A stretch of DNA of 64,000 bases from Progne subis subis. Taxonomy: Eukaryota > Chordata > Aves > Passeriformes > Hirundinidae. This document shows, in pieces, positions 1 through 11,500 of the stretch; the first letter of the stretch is position 1; each line of letters begins with the position of its first letter. Under the pieces are notes generated by a model that was not told the DNA's origin, ran no database searches, and saw only the letters and a list, made by a program, of their open reading frames with translations. The stretch spans positions 4,599,036 through 4,663,035 of the forward strand of contig JAKJHU010000036.1 in the NCBI GenBank assembly GCA_022316685.1. Direction: 5' to 3'. A program made the position numbers and the translations under genes.

Positions 1-1383
1 ACAATTAAATGCTCTGTATTTTTCACATTACTTTCAGATTATACTGGATAGCATTTTCATCAGCCTGTGTATCAACTATCATAATACTTACATGGGAGCA
101 CATGTGACCAGAGCAAGTACAGCTCTGTGCACCTTTCACCCCTCTAACTGTTAATTTGCTAATGAAAGCATCTTCAGTGAAAACAAGAAGGACATTCTCA
201 ATATGACAGTGGACCTGAATGAAAGCTTTTCTATGTAGTCTGAAATTTTCCCCATTTTCGTTTGAAAACTAGTGATGTAAAGGACTGAAAATGCTCAGGT
301 TTGTAAACGTTTCTTTATTCCTGGTTTTACGTGGTGGATAACACTTGATGCAGTTTCCAAAGGAGCTGCTTACAGAGCTGGTATCTGGTATATGAAAGTC
401 CTGTGGGCTGGTTTATGATGAAGGCTGCATTGTCAGCTGTGGGCAGCATTCCTGACTGGGCTTCAAGAGTTTGCACCCTGTACTTGCAGCACTCAACACA
501 ATCAGCAGCCCCTTTAGCCTTGCATCGTGTCAGCTGTCATCAGCTGGGACATTGACACTAGGGAAAGCTGGGGGGTGAGCTTGGAGGTAACAGTGAAAAT
601 TGAGACTGAGCTAGGAGAATGGATTGGGAAACCTAGTGGATCTGGAGTAAAAAAGAGAAATGTGAGGAAAAAATGTTACTTCAGGTGGAACCTGCTTGTG
701 AAGGAAGAGCTAATTGGCTTCTATATTTTTGAACAAGCTGGTGGCAAGGCTATCTGGCCCAAAAGAAAGTATGCCAAAGGCAGTTCTAACTCTTTATGGG
801 TATGAAGCATGGGTGAACTCCTAGGATCAATGCCTGTTATATTTACTTGTAGAGACAAAATTTGAAAATATGCTAACTGGCTACTGCAATCAGTTGTCCA
901 TTTCAGACTGCATGTGGTTTTTGCATTACATAAAAATTTTCGTCTTGACTTTTATGACAGAAAAGGCTTCATAAGGAAAGATTAAAAAAAAATATGTTAG
1001 AAGAGTATTTTCAAGTCTGCAAAATCAACCTTTCAAAAATTTGGAAATGCCAAAATACTTCTGATGGATATACATTAAGATAGCCTTCAAGCACATAAAT
1101 ACACACTGGTTTTCCCAGGACATTTTCCTCACTCAGTGAGTACAGTAGATAGCCTTGTTATTTTAATCACGGCATCTCCTAGTAGAGAGCTTCTATTACA
1201 CTCCAGGTACATGAGGTTTTTGCTGACCATCATGAAAAACCATCTGAGGATGTTATTTCATTAGTTTGTGTAGGGAAAATTATGAAAAATCAAACAGAGG
1301 GAAGAGGTTATATACTAAGGGAAGAAAGAGCAGAGTTATACTGAGTTTATTCATAAGGAATGTGGTAGACACTGCTGTAGTCA
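1..1383. other. Intergenic DNA, no gene recognised
   Basis: AT-rich sequence with only short unsupported reading frames, such as a 92-codon frame at 527-805 with no recognisable domain. No repeat family was identified. Confidence 0.6.
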
Positions 1384-1448
1384 GTGTTCAGCTGGGTCAG
1401 ACATCAGCTGGAAGCAGCAAGCCCAGCTGGATGCAGGAGTGTTCAGAA

Positions 1449-1590
1449 GTTCCAGACCCTTCACCAGCCTTGTTGCCCTTCCCCAGACTTGCTCCAGCCT
1501 CTCAGCATCCTTCCTAAATTGGGGGCCCAGAAGTGGACACAGCACTCAAGGTGTGGCCTCACCAGTGCTGAGCACAGGGGAAGAATGACC
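1449..1590 (-). repeat. CR1 fragment, exact copy of 3253-3394
   Basis: A 142-bp piece of CR1 (region near the C-terminal end of ORF2) embedded in unrelated sequence. It is base-for-base the same as 3253-3394 inside the larger CR1 element, at an offset of 1804 bp and in the same orientation. Flanking bases on both sides differ between the copies. Confidence 0.85.
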
Positions 1591-1751
1591 CAAGCAGCTG
1601 TGGTTTGGTACCACACAGACTTACAAGGGCAAGGTGGTTGTAGCTGTCCCCGTGGAAATATTCACAGCACGCTGGGGGAAGCTGTCAGTGTGGGATTGTC
1701 AATTCAGCAGCACAACCATGCTCTGCTTGTGCTCCCCTCTGGTTTTCCCTC

Positions 1752-2700
1752 TGTCTGAATTTGAAAGATGGGTGTCTGCTAGGGAAGGCAAAAGCCTCCC
1801 TCGAACGGAGAATGTAAACCCCCTCCCTTTTATAATCCTGAAATTATACCCCCTCCCGATTATAATTTTGAAATTAAGGAACTCTCAGGCAAGGATATGA
1901 GGGGTAGGAATAACAGTTCCTCACTAGTATGTGTAACAAGGCAAACAAACAGCAATAATATGGCATCGACAACAAAACAGAACCAGGAACCTCATGATGG
2001 CCTTCTCTGCTGAGACAGGAAGGGACAGAGAGGGTTGGCTTCCCAAAGCCCTGGGGCAGTCTGACCCCGGTGCCCCTGCAGGACTCTGAGGAGCACCAAG
2101 CTGGAATGGCAGGAACGGGCAGGAATCCCAGGGCTGGTGGATGAGGTGTACCAGAAGCTCTGCGGTGGTAGCTGGAGCTGTGGGATGTCCCGGCAGGGCA
2201 GTGCGGGGCTGCAGCCCAGCAAAGACCCAGAGCAGTGCCCAAGAAGCGGCGGGGGCAAGGACAGCAGGTGGCCTGGCTCCCGCAGGGCAGGAAAAGACAA
2301 GCTCAGAATTCCTGGAAACACGAGCAGATGGTGGCAGATCCCTAGGACTGGACTCCAGTGATGACAGTGAATTCTCCCCGCAGTAACCAACAGCCTGACC
2401 AGTGCTCCTTCCGATGCCAAGAGTGAGGGAGAGCAGCTGCCCCAGCCCCGTCCTTTACCTGCCTCCAAAACTCGCTGTATCTTCCCCCTCTGAGAGAAAC
2501 TCCCCGAGACAAAAGAAGTGTAACCAGGTGCTACACTTCTCTCCTTTGGCCACTTTCGATTTTTGCCTAAGCTAGCCAATAAGTACCCAGCAGTTAATTT
2601 CCTAGCAACTTAAAGGAAAAAAAATCTATTAGTAAAAAAGAAACAAACCTAAGCCCCAACATCCTCCTTGCTGGGGTGCTAAGAGGACAGAGTTGTGTGG
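1752..2700. mobile_element. Endogenous retrovirus LTR-like block, GC-rich
   Basis: The block starts TGTCTGAATTTGAAAG and continues with GGTGTCTGCTAGGGAAGGC, then a pyrimidine-rich stretch and TATAATTTTGAAATTAAGG. This resembles the terminal region of an abundant ERVL-type LTR of songbirds as I remember it. A GC-rich part follows at about 2000-2530. The right boundary is uncertain. A 195-codon open frame on the minus strand (1992-2579) looks like chance coding in this GC-rich segment: it shows no domain. Confidence 0.5.
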
Positions 2701-2840
2701 CCTGCAGGGTCAGGCTGTCTTGCCTTAGACAGTCTACTATGAAGAAGAGTTATAGCTGACAGAGGTTTTTATTTGTTCATTCTTTTTTCTTTGTTAATGT
2801 TATTATTATTCTGCATTCCTTATACTATGAACATATCATT

Positions 2841-3810
2841 ATTCACAGAATCACAGAATCAACTAGGTTGGAAAAGACCTTTGAGATCATCAAGTCTTAC
2901 CTATGGCTGAATATCAGCTTGTCAATCAGATCATGGCACTGGGCACTACAATCAGTCTATCCTTAAACACCTCTAGGGATGGTGACTTGACCTTTTCCCT
3001 GGGCAGGCCATTCCAATACCCAGTCACCTGTTCTGTGAAGAAATTCTTCCTTATGTCCAACCTAACCCTCCCCTGGTGCAGCTTAAGATGGTGTCCTCTT
3101 GTCCTCTCTCTGGTGGCTTGGGAGGAGAGAGCGACCCCCACCTGGCTGCAGCCTCCTTTCAGGGAGTTGTAGGGAGGATTAAGGTCTCCTGGATCTCCTT
3201 TTCTCCAGGCTGAACAACCCCAGCTCCCTCAGATGCTCCTCACAGGACTTGTGTTCCAGACCCTTCACCAGCCTTGTTGCCCTTCCCCAGACTTGCTCCA
3301 GCCTCTCAGCATCCTTCCTAAATTGGGGGCCCAGAAGTGGACACAGCACTCAAGGTGTGGCCTCACCAGTGCTGAGCACAGGGGAAGAATGACCGCCCTG
3401 CTCCTGCTGGCCACACCATTGCTGGCACCGGCCAGGATGCCACTGGCCTTCTTGGCCACCTGGGACACACCCTGGCCCATGTTCAGCCAGCTGTCCATCA
3501 GCGCTGCTGTCCAGTCACTCTGTCCCCAGCCTGTAGTGCTGCAGGGGTTTGTTGTGGCCAAAGTGCAGGACCTGACACTTTGTCCTGTTGAACCTCATGT
3601 CCTTGGACTGGCCAATCAATCCAGCATGTCCAGGTCTCCCTGCAGAAGCCTCCTACCCTCCAGTAGATGAACACTCTCCCCCAGCTTGTTGTCACCTGCA
3701 AATTTGCTAATTGTAGACTCAATCCCCTCATCCAGATCATCAATAAAGACATTAAACAGGACTGGGGAGAACATTAATCCCTGAGGGACACTGTGGTATC
3801 TCTCTCTCTC
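2841..3810 (-). mobile_element. CR1 LINE, 5'-truncated, minus orientation
   Basis: The left end carries the CR1 3' terminus (attcacagaatcacagaatc on the plus strand, i.e. tandem ATTCTGTG units on the minus strand). The minus strand then reads through 3'-terminal ORF2 into the reverse transcriptase (PQG...[16 protein letters not shown]). The frames are interrupted by shifts. The catalytic FADD motif of CR1 reverse transcriptase reads FAGD, so the copy is dead. It is 5'-truncated near 3800, beside an LTR. Confidence 0.9.
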
Positions 3811-3835
3811 GGAGCCCCAGCTCTGTTTTGCCTTG

Positions 3836-4393
3836 GCTAGCTTCAGAGACAAACCACAGTTGGAAGATTTTTTCCCAGGGCCCCAAAAATCCCAGAGCGG
3901 CTGTGAACCTTTTCCTTTAGAGAGAGCAGGTCCCCATCGATGGCAAAGGAAAGGTCTGCACTTGATCCAGAGGGAATCCAGGTTTTATTCAGTCCTTCTT
4001 CTGTGGTCCTGCCCCCACAGGGTCCAGAATCCAGTCCTGGTCCCTGTCCCCACCCCAATAGATTTCTCCATGTGCTTATCCTGGCTTTTATCCAGGGGGA
4101 AGGGGCTAGAGGCGGGGACAAGCCGCTACTGAATCAGGGATAAGGTGGTAGTGGAACAGAGTTGGATTACATTTCAGTGTGGAAGAATGGGCAGGGAAAA
4201 GGAGCAGGGACAAACCTCGTGGTGATACAGGGGAACTGGGGGGTACAGAAGAAACCATTATAAAACCCAATATAAAAATGAAATACAGTATAAACCCAAA
4301 TAATGCACAACAGGACTCCAACAGTGACGGGTTGCCAAGTTAAAGAAGAGCCTCTATTTCTAGTATTTTTCCTCAGGGGGGTTCCCAATGACA
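3836..4393 (-). mobile_element. Solo LTR of an endogenous retrovirus, minus orientation (probable)
   Basis: The minus strand starts TGTCATTGGGAACC at 4393. It has a TATA-like GGATAAAAGCC around 4090 and an AATAAA poly(A) signal at 3989-3984 in the context GGACTGAATAAAACC, followed by a U5-like stretch. This promoter/poly(A) spacing of roughly 100 bp is typical of an LTR. The 3' end near 3836 is approximate and no target-site duplication was found. No gag, pol or env was seen beside it. Confidence 0.55.
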
Positions 4394-6160
4394 GTTACTT
4401 ATGGATAGAAGTGCTGTCACCTCCTGTTTCTTGGGCTGTACTGGGATTCAAAGATCATCTAGTAAATGGGCCTTACCCGTGACAGCATGGACATTTGTTC
4501 AAACTGCCAGTGGCTAATTCACTGGTACATGCTCTTAAATCTATTGGATTTTGCTCACTCTTTTACCTGCACAATGGTCTCCAATTTAATTAATTACTGA
4601 CCAGTCCTAGCAGTATCTTTTACCCTATTAAATTAATCACCTGCTCTTTCTTCAAAGCTCAGCTGACTTTCTATAGAAATAAAGAGTTACTTAATTTAAT
4701 CTGAGCCCTTTTACAGTGCTTATCACATTCAATCTCTCTACCAGACTATCTGTGAAGCTGACCTGGCTTCTCAGAAAAGATTTCCTCTTTCCTTGTAAGT
4801 GTTTTCTTGAGTGATGCCCCATTTTCAAGGAGACAGCATAATTCTCTAATGGCTCTTTAAGAAATTAGCCTTCTTTTACGGAAGATTTGAAGAAGTCTGG
4901 GCAGCAGCTTCTTTATCTGGCACACTTCCATTCCCTGCAAATGGTAGTTCTCTCCTCAAGCACTGATTCCACTACTTTGATGACTGCAGTCTTGACCTTT
5001 ATATGAACTTTTCTTCCATCTCCTGGAAAGTGTGTTTGAAAATCGTTTCAATTTATGGTGTCTTGCTTGACTGTGCAAGTTTTTTCTGACAAACATGGAG
5101 GCCAATTAAATATAGTGAGGGTCCTTTATTTGTCCTTCAGATTTGCATAAGATATTGCAGTTTTGAAATAGTACCTGAACATTCTAAGCTGTTATATTCT
5201 TTCAAAATAATTTCTAATTTTTACTATACTTCTAACAGAATGTAAAATTTTCTTCCTGAAAAGCATTTAGTCCTTGGCACCCTGTTACCATAACTAGCCT
5301 TCAGTAAGGGTAGTCCTTTAAACATAGTTCTTCCAGAGTCCTTCACTTTCTAGTTTCCCCAATGATGATCCTAAATTGAGGCAAACATAATTTTTTTTTT
5401 AGATAGCTAATACTTTGCATGCAAAGCTTCCTGACTTTAATAATTCATACTGATCAGCATTCAACTTAACAGTCGCTCATTTGGCTGAATAAACAACAGG
5501 GGGTGGTAGCTCAGCTGGAGTAAATTAGTGTAATATTGTTTCAGTCACTAGAGTTACAGCAGTTTAGATGAGTATAGATTTTTGTGACACATTTTTATTT
5601 AGATTTTTTTTCATTTACTCTGGAATTCTTAACTGCAGTAGATGGCAACTTCACAGATATAATTCATTCATCCAGATAGTCCCTTGGGAACTATCCCCTA
5701 ACTAGTCCCTTTGGAAAGTAGGGAGGTATGGTATTCATTTTACAGATGATCAACTAAAGAACAAAGTGATGCTTTTTAAAGACATTGACATTTCTAAAAT
5801 GTCCACTGTCTTGCTGCTGTAAAAAATTTGCATTACAGTATTGCAGAACCATAGAAATGTCGTTTGCAAATGACCTCTGAAAACTTTGAGTTTGTATGCC
5901 TACCCGAAACAGAACAGGTTTGCCGTAGCTTTGTCCGTTCAAGTCCTGAAAACCTTGGGGTCCAAGACCTCTCCAGTCAACAAGAGTCAACACTGAATTG
6001 ATCTTCTCATGACTTTTTTACTCCCTCTATTATTTAGTTTGAACTTCCTAAACTGCAACTTGTGGTGGTTGCCAAACTTTATATCACTTTAGCTCCAGAA
6101 CTTCTGTAATTGTTTAACGTAGTCATGGGCAGGTAGTTAAATACCCTCTTGCCCACTTTT
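4394..6160. other. Intergenic DNA, no gene recognised
   Basis: No gene or clear mobile element. One short segment near 5500-5575 resembles an ancient amniote repeat (listed separately). Confidence 0.55.
5500..5575 (+). repeat. Possible ancient amniote interspersed repeat
   Basis: The sequence includes gtagctcagctggagtaaa and, further on, cagtcactagagttacagca. This looks like a worn copy of the old 'TCAATGGAGTTAC'-type repeat common in reptile and bird genomes. The first part also resembles a tRNA A box, but no B box or cloverleaf follows. Confidence 0.3.
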
Positions 6161-6164
6161 CTGT

Positions 6165-6345
6165 TGGATTAAATCAGCCCAACTCATTTCTCTTGTCCTT
6201 GCAAACCATGTGCTCTCAACCTTTGATTATCTTGGTAGCTTTATACTGGACCCTCTCCAGTTTCTTAATATTGGATTTATCCATTGTATTCTGCCCTAAT
6301 GTATTTAAAATTTCATTCCAAATACAAATGCTGACTAATTTTCTC
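6165..6345 (-). repeat. Old CR1/L3-like fragment
   Basis: The plus strand contains tgattatcttggtagcttta and ctggaccctctccagtttct, which match the reverse complement of the widespread CR1/L3 ORF2 C-terminal segment. Highly diverged. Confidence 0.5.
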
Positions 6346-7584
6346 AAAGCAAATGAAGATAATTATTAGTAATATTTTCTAAGGAATTTTGGAGCCAAAA
6401 GAGATAGAGAGGATATTAGAGATATTTTCAAAATTACCCAAACATCCATTAGCTTCTGTAAGTATCTAGAATAATCTTGGCCTGCTTCCTACTGACTCTC
6501 AGGCAGACTTTCGCTTACTAGCCTCAGTGTAACTGCATATGAAACAAAAAGTGGATGAATATACATTAAAATCAAGATCAAGGCATTGTTTGTGGAGCAA
6601 GGATACATATAAAGGTGTGTTTGGAATGGTTTACAATGATTGATGACCTGCCAAGTATTGGATTCTTATTGAATCCACCAGAGACTTCACTTAACTATGC
6701 TTGCAAGTATTGTTTCAGTCTGGATATTTGTTGGTTTGCACACAGGCTTTTAACATTCTGCCTCTTTATCCCTGTAACTATCCCCAGAAATAAAACAGAG
6801 GTAGTGCATGATCTTTGGATATTGTTCAATCTCCAGAATGAAGTGACTAAGGTTATTAACATTGTTTAATTTATTTATATTACTATTGCCTCTAGGATCT
6901 GTAATCATTAACCAGAGGATCTGCTTCAACTCCATGCATTGTTTAAATGCAGAACAAAGAAATAATCCCTTGTCCAGCCTATACTCAGTGTAAGCATGAG
7001 GAAGTAGGAAGCAGATGGGTAAATACAAAAGCAGGAAAATGACACTGGTCAGAAGAAAAATCAGGACTGTCAGGGTACCAGAGGATACTATGAATGTGTA
7101 GGCATCACTGAAAAGGAGTGAGGTTCTCCTTTGTGAAAGAAAAATGAGATTGAAGTAAGGTCTGAGAAGAAAGAATAACATCTTTTCATCACATATGTTG
7201 ACTCCTATGTGACAGTGTAAGTTTTTAGTAAGAACACAGCAAAGAAGATAAAATTGTCTTTTATGTTTCCCTGTTGGCTGGTGTAAACAGCTGCTGGAGA
7301 TGCAAGTACTTCTGCTTGGGAAAAGTGAAAGCTGAGGCTACCTGCGGATAACTTCCTATCTCTGAAAAAGTGAATATTAAAACTGTGATAGACAGCAAAG
7401 AACTAGGTGTGTGAGCAATTTAGAGCAGTTTGTTTTTTTTTTACCCTAGGAAAAGGTAGGAAGCAGTGGGGGTAACTACTTTGTAGAACACTAGTTTTAT
7501 CCTTCTTCTTTAAGCTGTAGCACTACTATAATTTTTCCCCTTTGGTGCATTTGGCTCTATCAGCTTGACAACATTTCTCCTTGA
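6346..7584. other. Intergenic DNA, no gene recognised
   Basis: A 143-codon minus-strand frame at 6750-7181 is rich in Leu, Phe and Ser and has no homologue I recognise; it is probably chance. Confidence 0.5.
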
Positions 7585-8555
7585 ACAGAACCACAGAGTC
7601 ATGGAAATCAAGATTGAAAGAGACTTTCAATATCATCCAGTTCAGCCACCAATCCAGCACAACCATAATCGCTCCTAAACCGTATCTCCAGGTGCCACAT
7701 CCAGACACCTCTTGAACTCTTCCTGAGACAACAATTCCACCACTTCCCTTAGCAACTTATTCCAATGCCAAATCATCCTTTCAGTGAAAATTCTTTCTTC
7801 TAATATCAAAACTGAACCTCTCCTGGCAGAACTTTAGGCCATTTTTTCTCAATCTTTCACTTGAGACATGGCAGAAGAAACATATCCCCACCTCACCACA
7901 ACCCCCTCAGGTAGTTGTAGAAAGGAGTGAGGTTCCCCCCAAACTTTGTCTCCTCCAGGTTAGACACCCCCAGCTCTCTCAGCTGCTCCTCATGGACTTG
8001 TGCTGCAGACCCTTCATCAGCTTTGTTGGCTTTGTCTGGATTTGCTCCAGCACCTCAGTGTCCTTCTTGAAATGAGGGGCTGGGCATGATCCCCTGGTGG
8101 CCCTGCACATGTTGTGATGGCACTCAGGATGATCTGCTTCATGGCCTTCCGTGGTACTGAGGTCAGGCTGACAGTATTCTGGATCATATTTCCGACCCTT
8201 CTTGTAGATGGTGTTACATTTGCTAATTTCCAGATTACTGGGATTTCTCTAGTTAACCAGGACTGCTGCTAAATTTTTGAAAGTTGTTTGGCTCTTTTGC
8301 CAGCTTGCTCATTACTCTCAGGTGAATCCCATCTGGACCTGCAGACCTGTGGGTGTCCAGGTGGCATACCAGGCATTTTCTCATGGATTATGGGGCCTTC
8401 ACTCATCTCCCCATCACTAGCTTCCAGCTTTGGGAGCTGAATATCCCAAGGGTAACTGGTTTTGGTCTTAAGGACTGAGACAAAGAAGGCATTAAGTGCC
8501 TGTGCCTTTTCCTCGTCCACTGACAGTATGCTACCTCAGCCTGCCTCTGTTGTAT
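7585..8555 (-). mobile_element. CR1 LINE with internal deletion, minus orientation
   Basis: Two parts of one old CR1 lie in line. 7585-8090 holds the 3'-terminal part (reading leftwards on the plus strand). 8120-8555 holds the ORF2 segment before the reverse transcriptase core: the minus strand encodes DEEKAQALNAFFVSV and later a degraded WKLANVTP-like motif. The reverse transcriptase core expected between the two parts is missing. Many stops and shifts. Confidence 0.85.
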
Positions 8556-11500
8556 GCATCTTACAAGGACATGTGAGTTTTGCAGCAGGCTGCAGTGCTC
8601 TGTAGCGCTGGTGGCATGCAAATGGTGGCAGTCACTTTCATCCCTTTTGCTGTAGACTGCTGAGATGGTGCCTAGTGTTCAGGAGCTGCAGTGAAGTTTT
8701 GACCACCTGGATAAGTTTCTGTCTCATTAACCCCTTCCATTATTTCTCAGCTCTAATTAACATCAGGAGGTGAGCAACAGGAAAATCACAGGCAAAGCAG
8801 CCATTTAATTAACACATTAGTCCACCATCTGCCATACTTCGCTGACTCATGACAAGAGATCTGCTCTTACTGCTCTAACTCTCCTTACATTATTAAGAGT
8901 TGAGATACAGGGTATGTTAGGCATGAAATGTAGAATAAAACAAAGGGGCTCTTAATAGATAATGAATGGCATGAGCAAATATGCTAGAAGTGAGGTCATA
9001 TCCTCATAAGGGGAAGGAAGTGGGAAACCAGAGAACAGATCTAGTGGAAGAGTGGTGGCTGTATGAGAGGGTAAGAATTATCCACATTGATTAATGCCCC
9101 TCTCAGACTTATTAAAAAAAATCATGATTTCTTTTGATATTAAATAGCAGGGAGTTGTGTTCCAGCTGGTCCTGGGTTTGTCTGTATGAAGTATCTTTGT
9201 TGATTGAACCACTGTGACTACAATGGAGGTATGTAGATTAATCTAACAGGATAAACCAAGAAATGTACAGATGAAGTAAACATCCTTCTGAAATGCTGCG
9301 AGATGTGCCTAGAAAATTGAATACGTCCTCCTTGTCTGAGCAGCCCATAATTGAAAATTATTCCTGTGGACATTAAAGTATAACTAAAGAATTTAAACCA
9401 CACCTGTGAGTGTGGACCCTGCGCTAGCTACTGTATTGAGGAAGATTTACTTCTTTATATGTTTTTTCTGGGAACACCAATAGCATTTGAATCTCTGAAA
9501 CAAAGTTTTATCAGAATGTGTACACTAGAGAAAATGTGGTATGAGAAAGAACAGAAATAAAGGGGCACAGTAGGAAGACTGTGTTTACCCACAGGAAAAC
9601 AGGGTCAGATATTTGGGAATTCTCTGAGGACAAGAGTCTTTCAATGACATCCTAAATGACAGTCCCCTCGGAGTTTTGTTTATATATCTACTCTTTGCCT
9701 TTCTTACCATCCTGCTGACCTTCACTACTTTTGCAAGCCATATTTTTCCTGAGATGTCACACTTTTCCTGAGTTATAGATGTTCTAGATGTTCTTACTCA
9801 GATGCTCACAAATAAGACTGAGCCTTCATGTCTTCTCAAAGCATTGTGCCTGACCCACAGTCCAGAAACAACTACTGTTAAGCCCAGGCACACCTAATGC
9901 TCTTTTCTATGCAAAAAAAATGACATGGAAATATATTACAAAAATGAAGAAAAAGAAATGACTTGCCATAACTGTGAAATTGCATTCACCTGCAAAATCC
10001 TTCTAACATACCAGAGTCTTGTTTGCATAACCTCTATATTTTGTAAATAAACATGGATGGCAAAATTAAAAAACAAACACCTACAGTTAGCTTATATTAT
10101 TTTAAAATATTTTTCATTTTAAAATTACATTAAATGTTTATAATGATAAAGTGTAAAGCTCTTTGATCTTGAATAAGATGTAAAAGATATGAAAATAATA
10201 AGCACATTAATATGTTATTCTTATAGGTCTTGTTGAACTCACGTAACTCCAGAATAAGAAAATCATACACAGGTCAAGTCACCTAGAATGTTTTTCTAGC
10301 TAAATAATGTTTTGAAAGGTAATAGCAGATGAAGTTTTTCTTATTGCAAGCCAACTAGTTTTCCAAGACGTGTGACATTTCAAATAACTTTGTGGAACCA
10401 AAAAACCATAATTCTTATTAGATTTGTCTCAATTGTGTTGTTGAATTTGAGGCAGAACTATGTGACAAAGCTCTGAAACACACTTATATTTGTTCTTTAA
10501 CTTTATCTGAAGACCTTAAGATTTTATTCCCCTGCAGTTTGTCTTTCAGAGATTCTTTCCAGATGGTCTTTTGTTCTTCCCTTTGATGCTATGCCTCTCA
10601 CCCAGGCATCTAGTACAAGGCCTTAAGAAATGTCAGGTTAACACATGTAATCCCTGCTCCAGCTCACCCTTTGGTTCCTAGCCAGGCTTAGGTTCTCCTA
10701 CTGCTCGTACATAACTTGATAAGGATAATCATTGCTTGTCTGACCCTGACTATTTTATTCATCCTCCAGGCATTTTGTCTGACGTTTGATACTATCAGAC
10801 ATGACATCCTTTCAAGTCCCTTGAACCAATGTGCAGTTTTAGATACATTGCTCTGTCATTTCATTTCACCTTACTTTGTCTAATTTCTTCTTTCTGTGCC
10901 TGAAAGCCTCTATTCTTACACTTGGACTTACCTGCTAGAGGCTTATATTAGCATATCTTAATTTTCTACCTTTAAAAAAACCCCAAACCACTGTGTACTA
11001 AAGCTACATATTGCTTTTCTGACATGAGTTTCTTATATCAACAAGCAAATTATTTAAGGAACAGTCTAGTATTTAGATTTAGGAGCATATGTTTCTTAAG
11101 TGTATCCTAGTTCCTCCTTCTTTTAAAATGTGAAGGCACATTTTCATTTACATTCATATTTTAAAGCAGAAAGGTCAAGAAAAAAGTCTTTGTCTTCCCA
11201 CCTTGTCTAAGAATGACAGGTCTGGAGGTCTTCAAGGAACTGAAGCTGTTCTTTAGTAAAGCTATTATTTGTTTCTGGGCAAAGTATCAAAAATTAGACT
11301 GACTAGAAGATGTTGCTTTTTTATTTGCATGAAATCAGACAAAAAAAAAAAAAAAATCAATAGTCCAGTTAGGCCATCTTCCCTGCAAAGTATTAGATGC
11401 TATTACTACTGATGCAGAGAGACAATTTCTTTTATGCTTTTTTATCAAATACTGTTCCCCTCTGTGTCTTTTAAAACCTCAGTTGTTTGCTAGAGCTATA

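Noticed and set aside
1992..2579. 195-codon minus-strand open frame, the longest in the window
   Set aside because: It lies in a GC-rich LTR-like block where stops are rare, has no domain and overlaps frames on the other strand.
3233..3670. 145-codon plus-strand frame as a gene
   Set aside because: It is the antisense of CR1 ORF2.
5500..5530. Possible tRNA gene (A-box-like ggtagctcagctgga)
   Set aside because: No B box, anticodon stem or acceptor pairing follows; it is more likely part of an ancient repeat.
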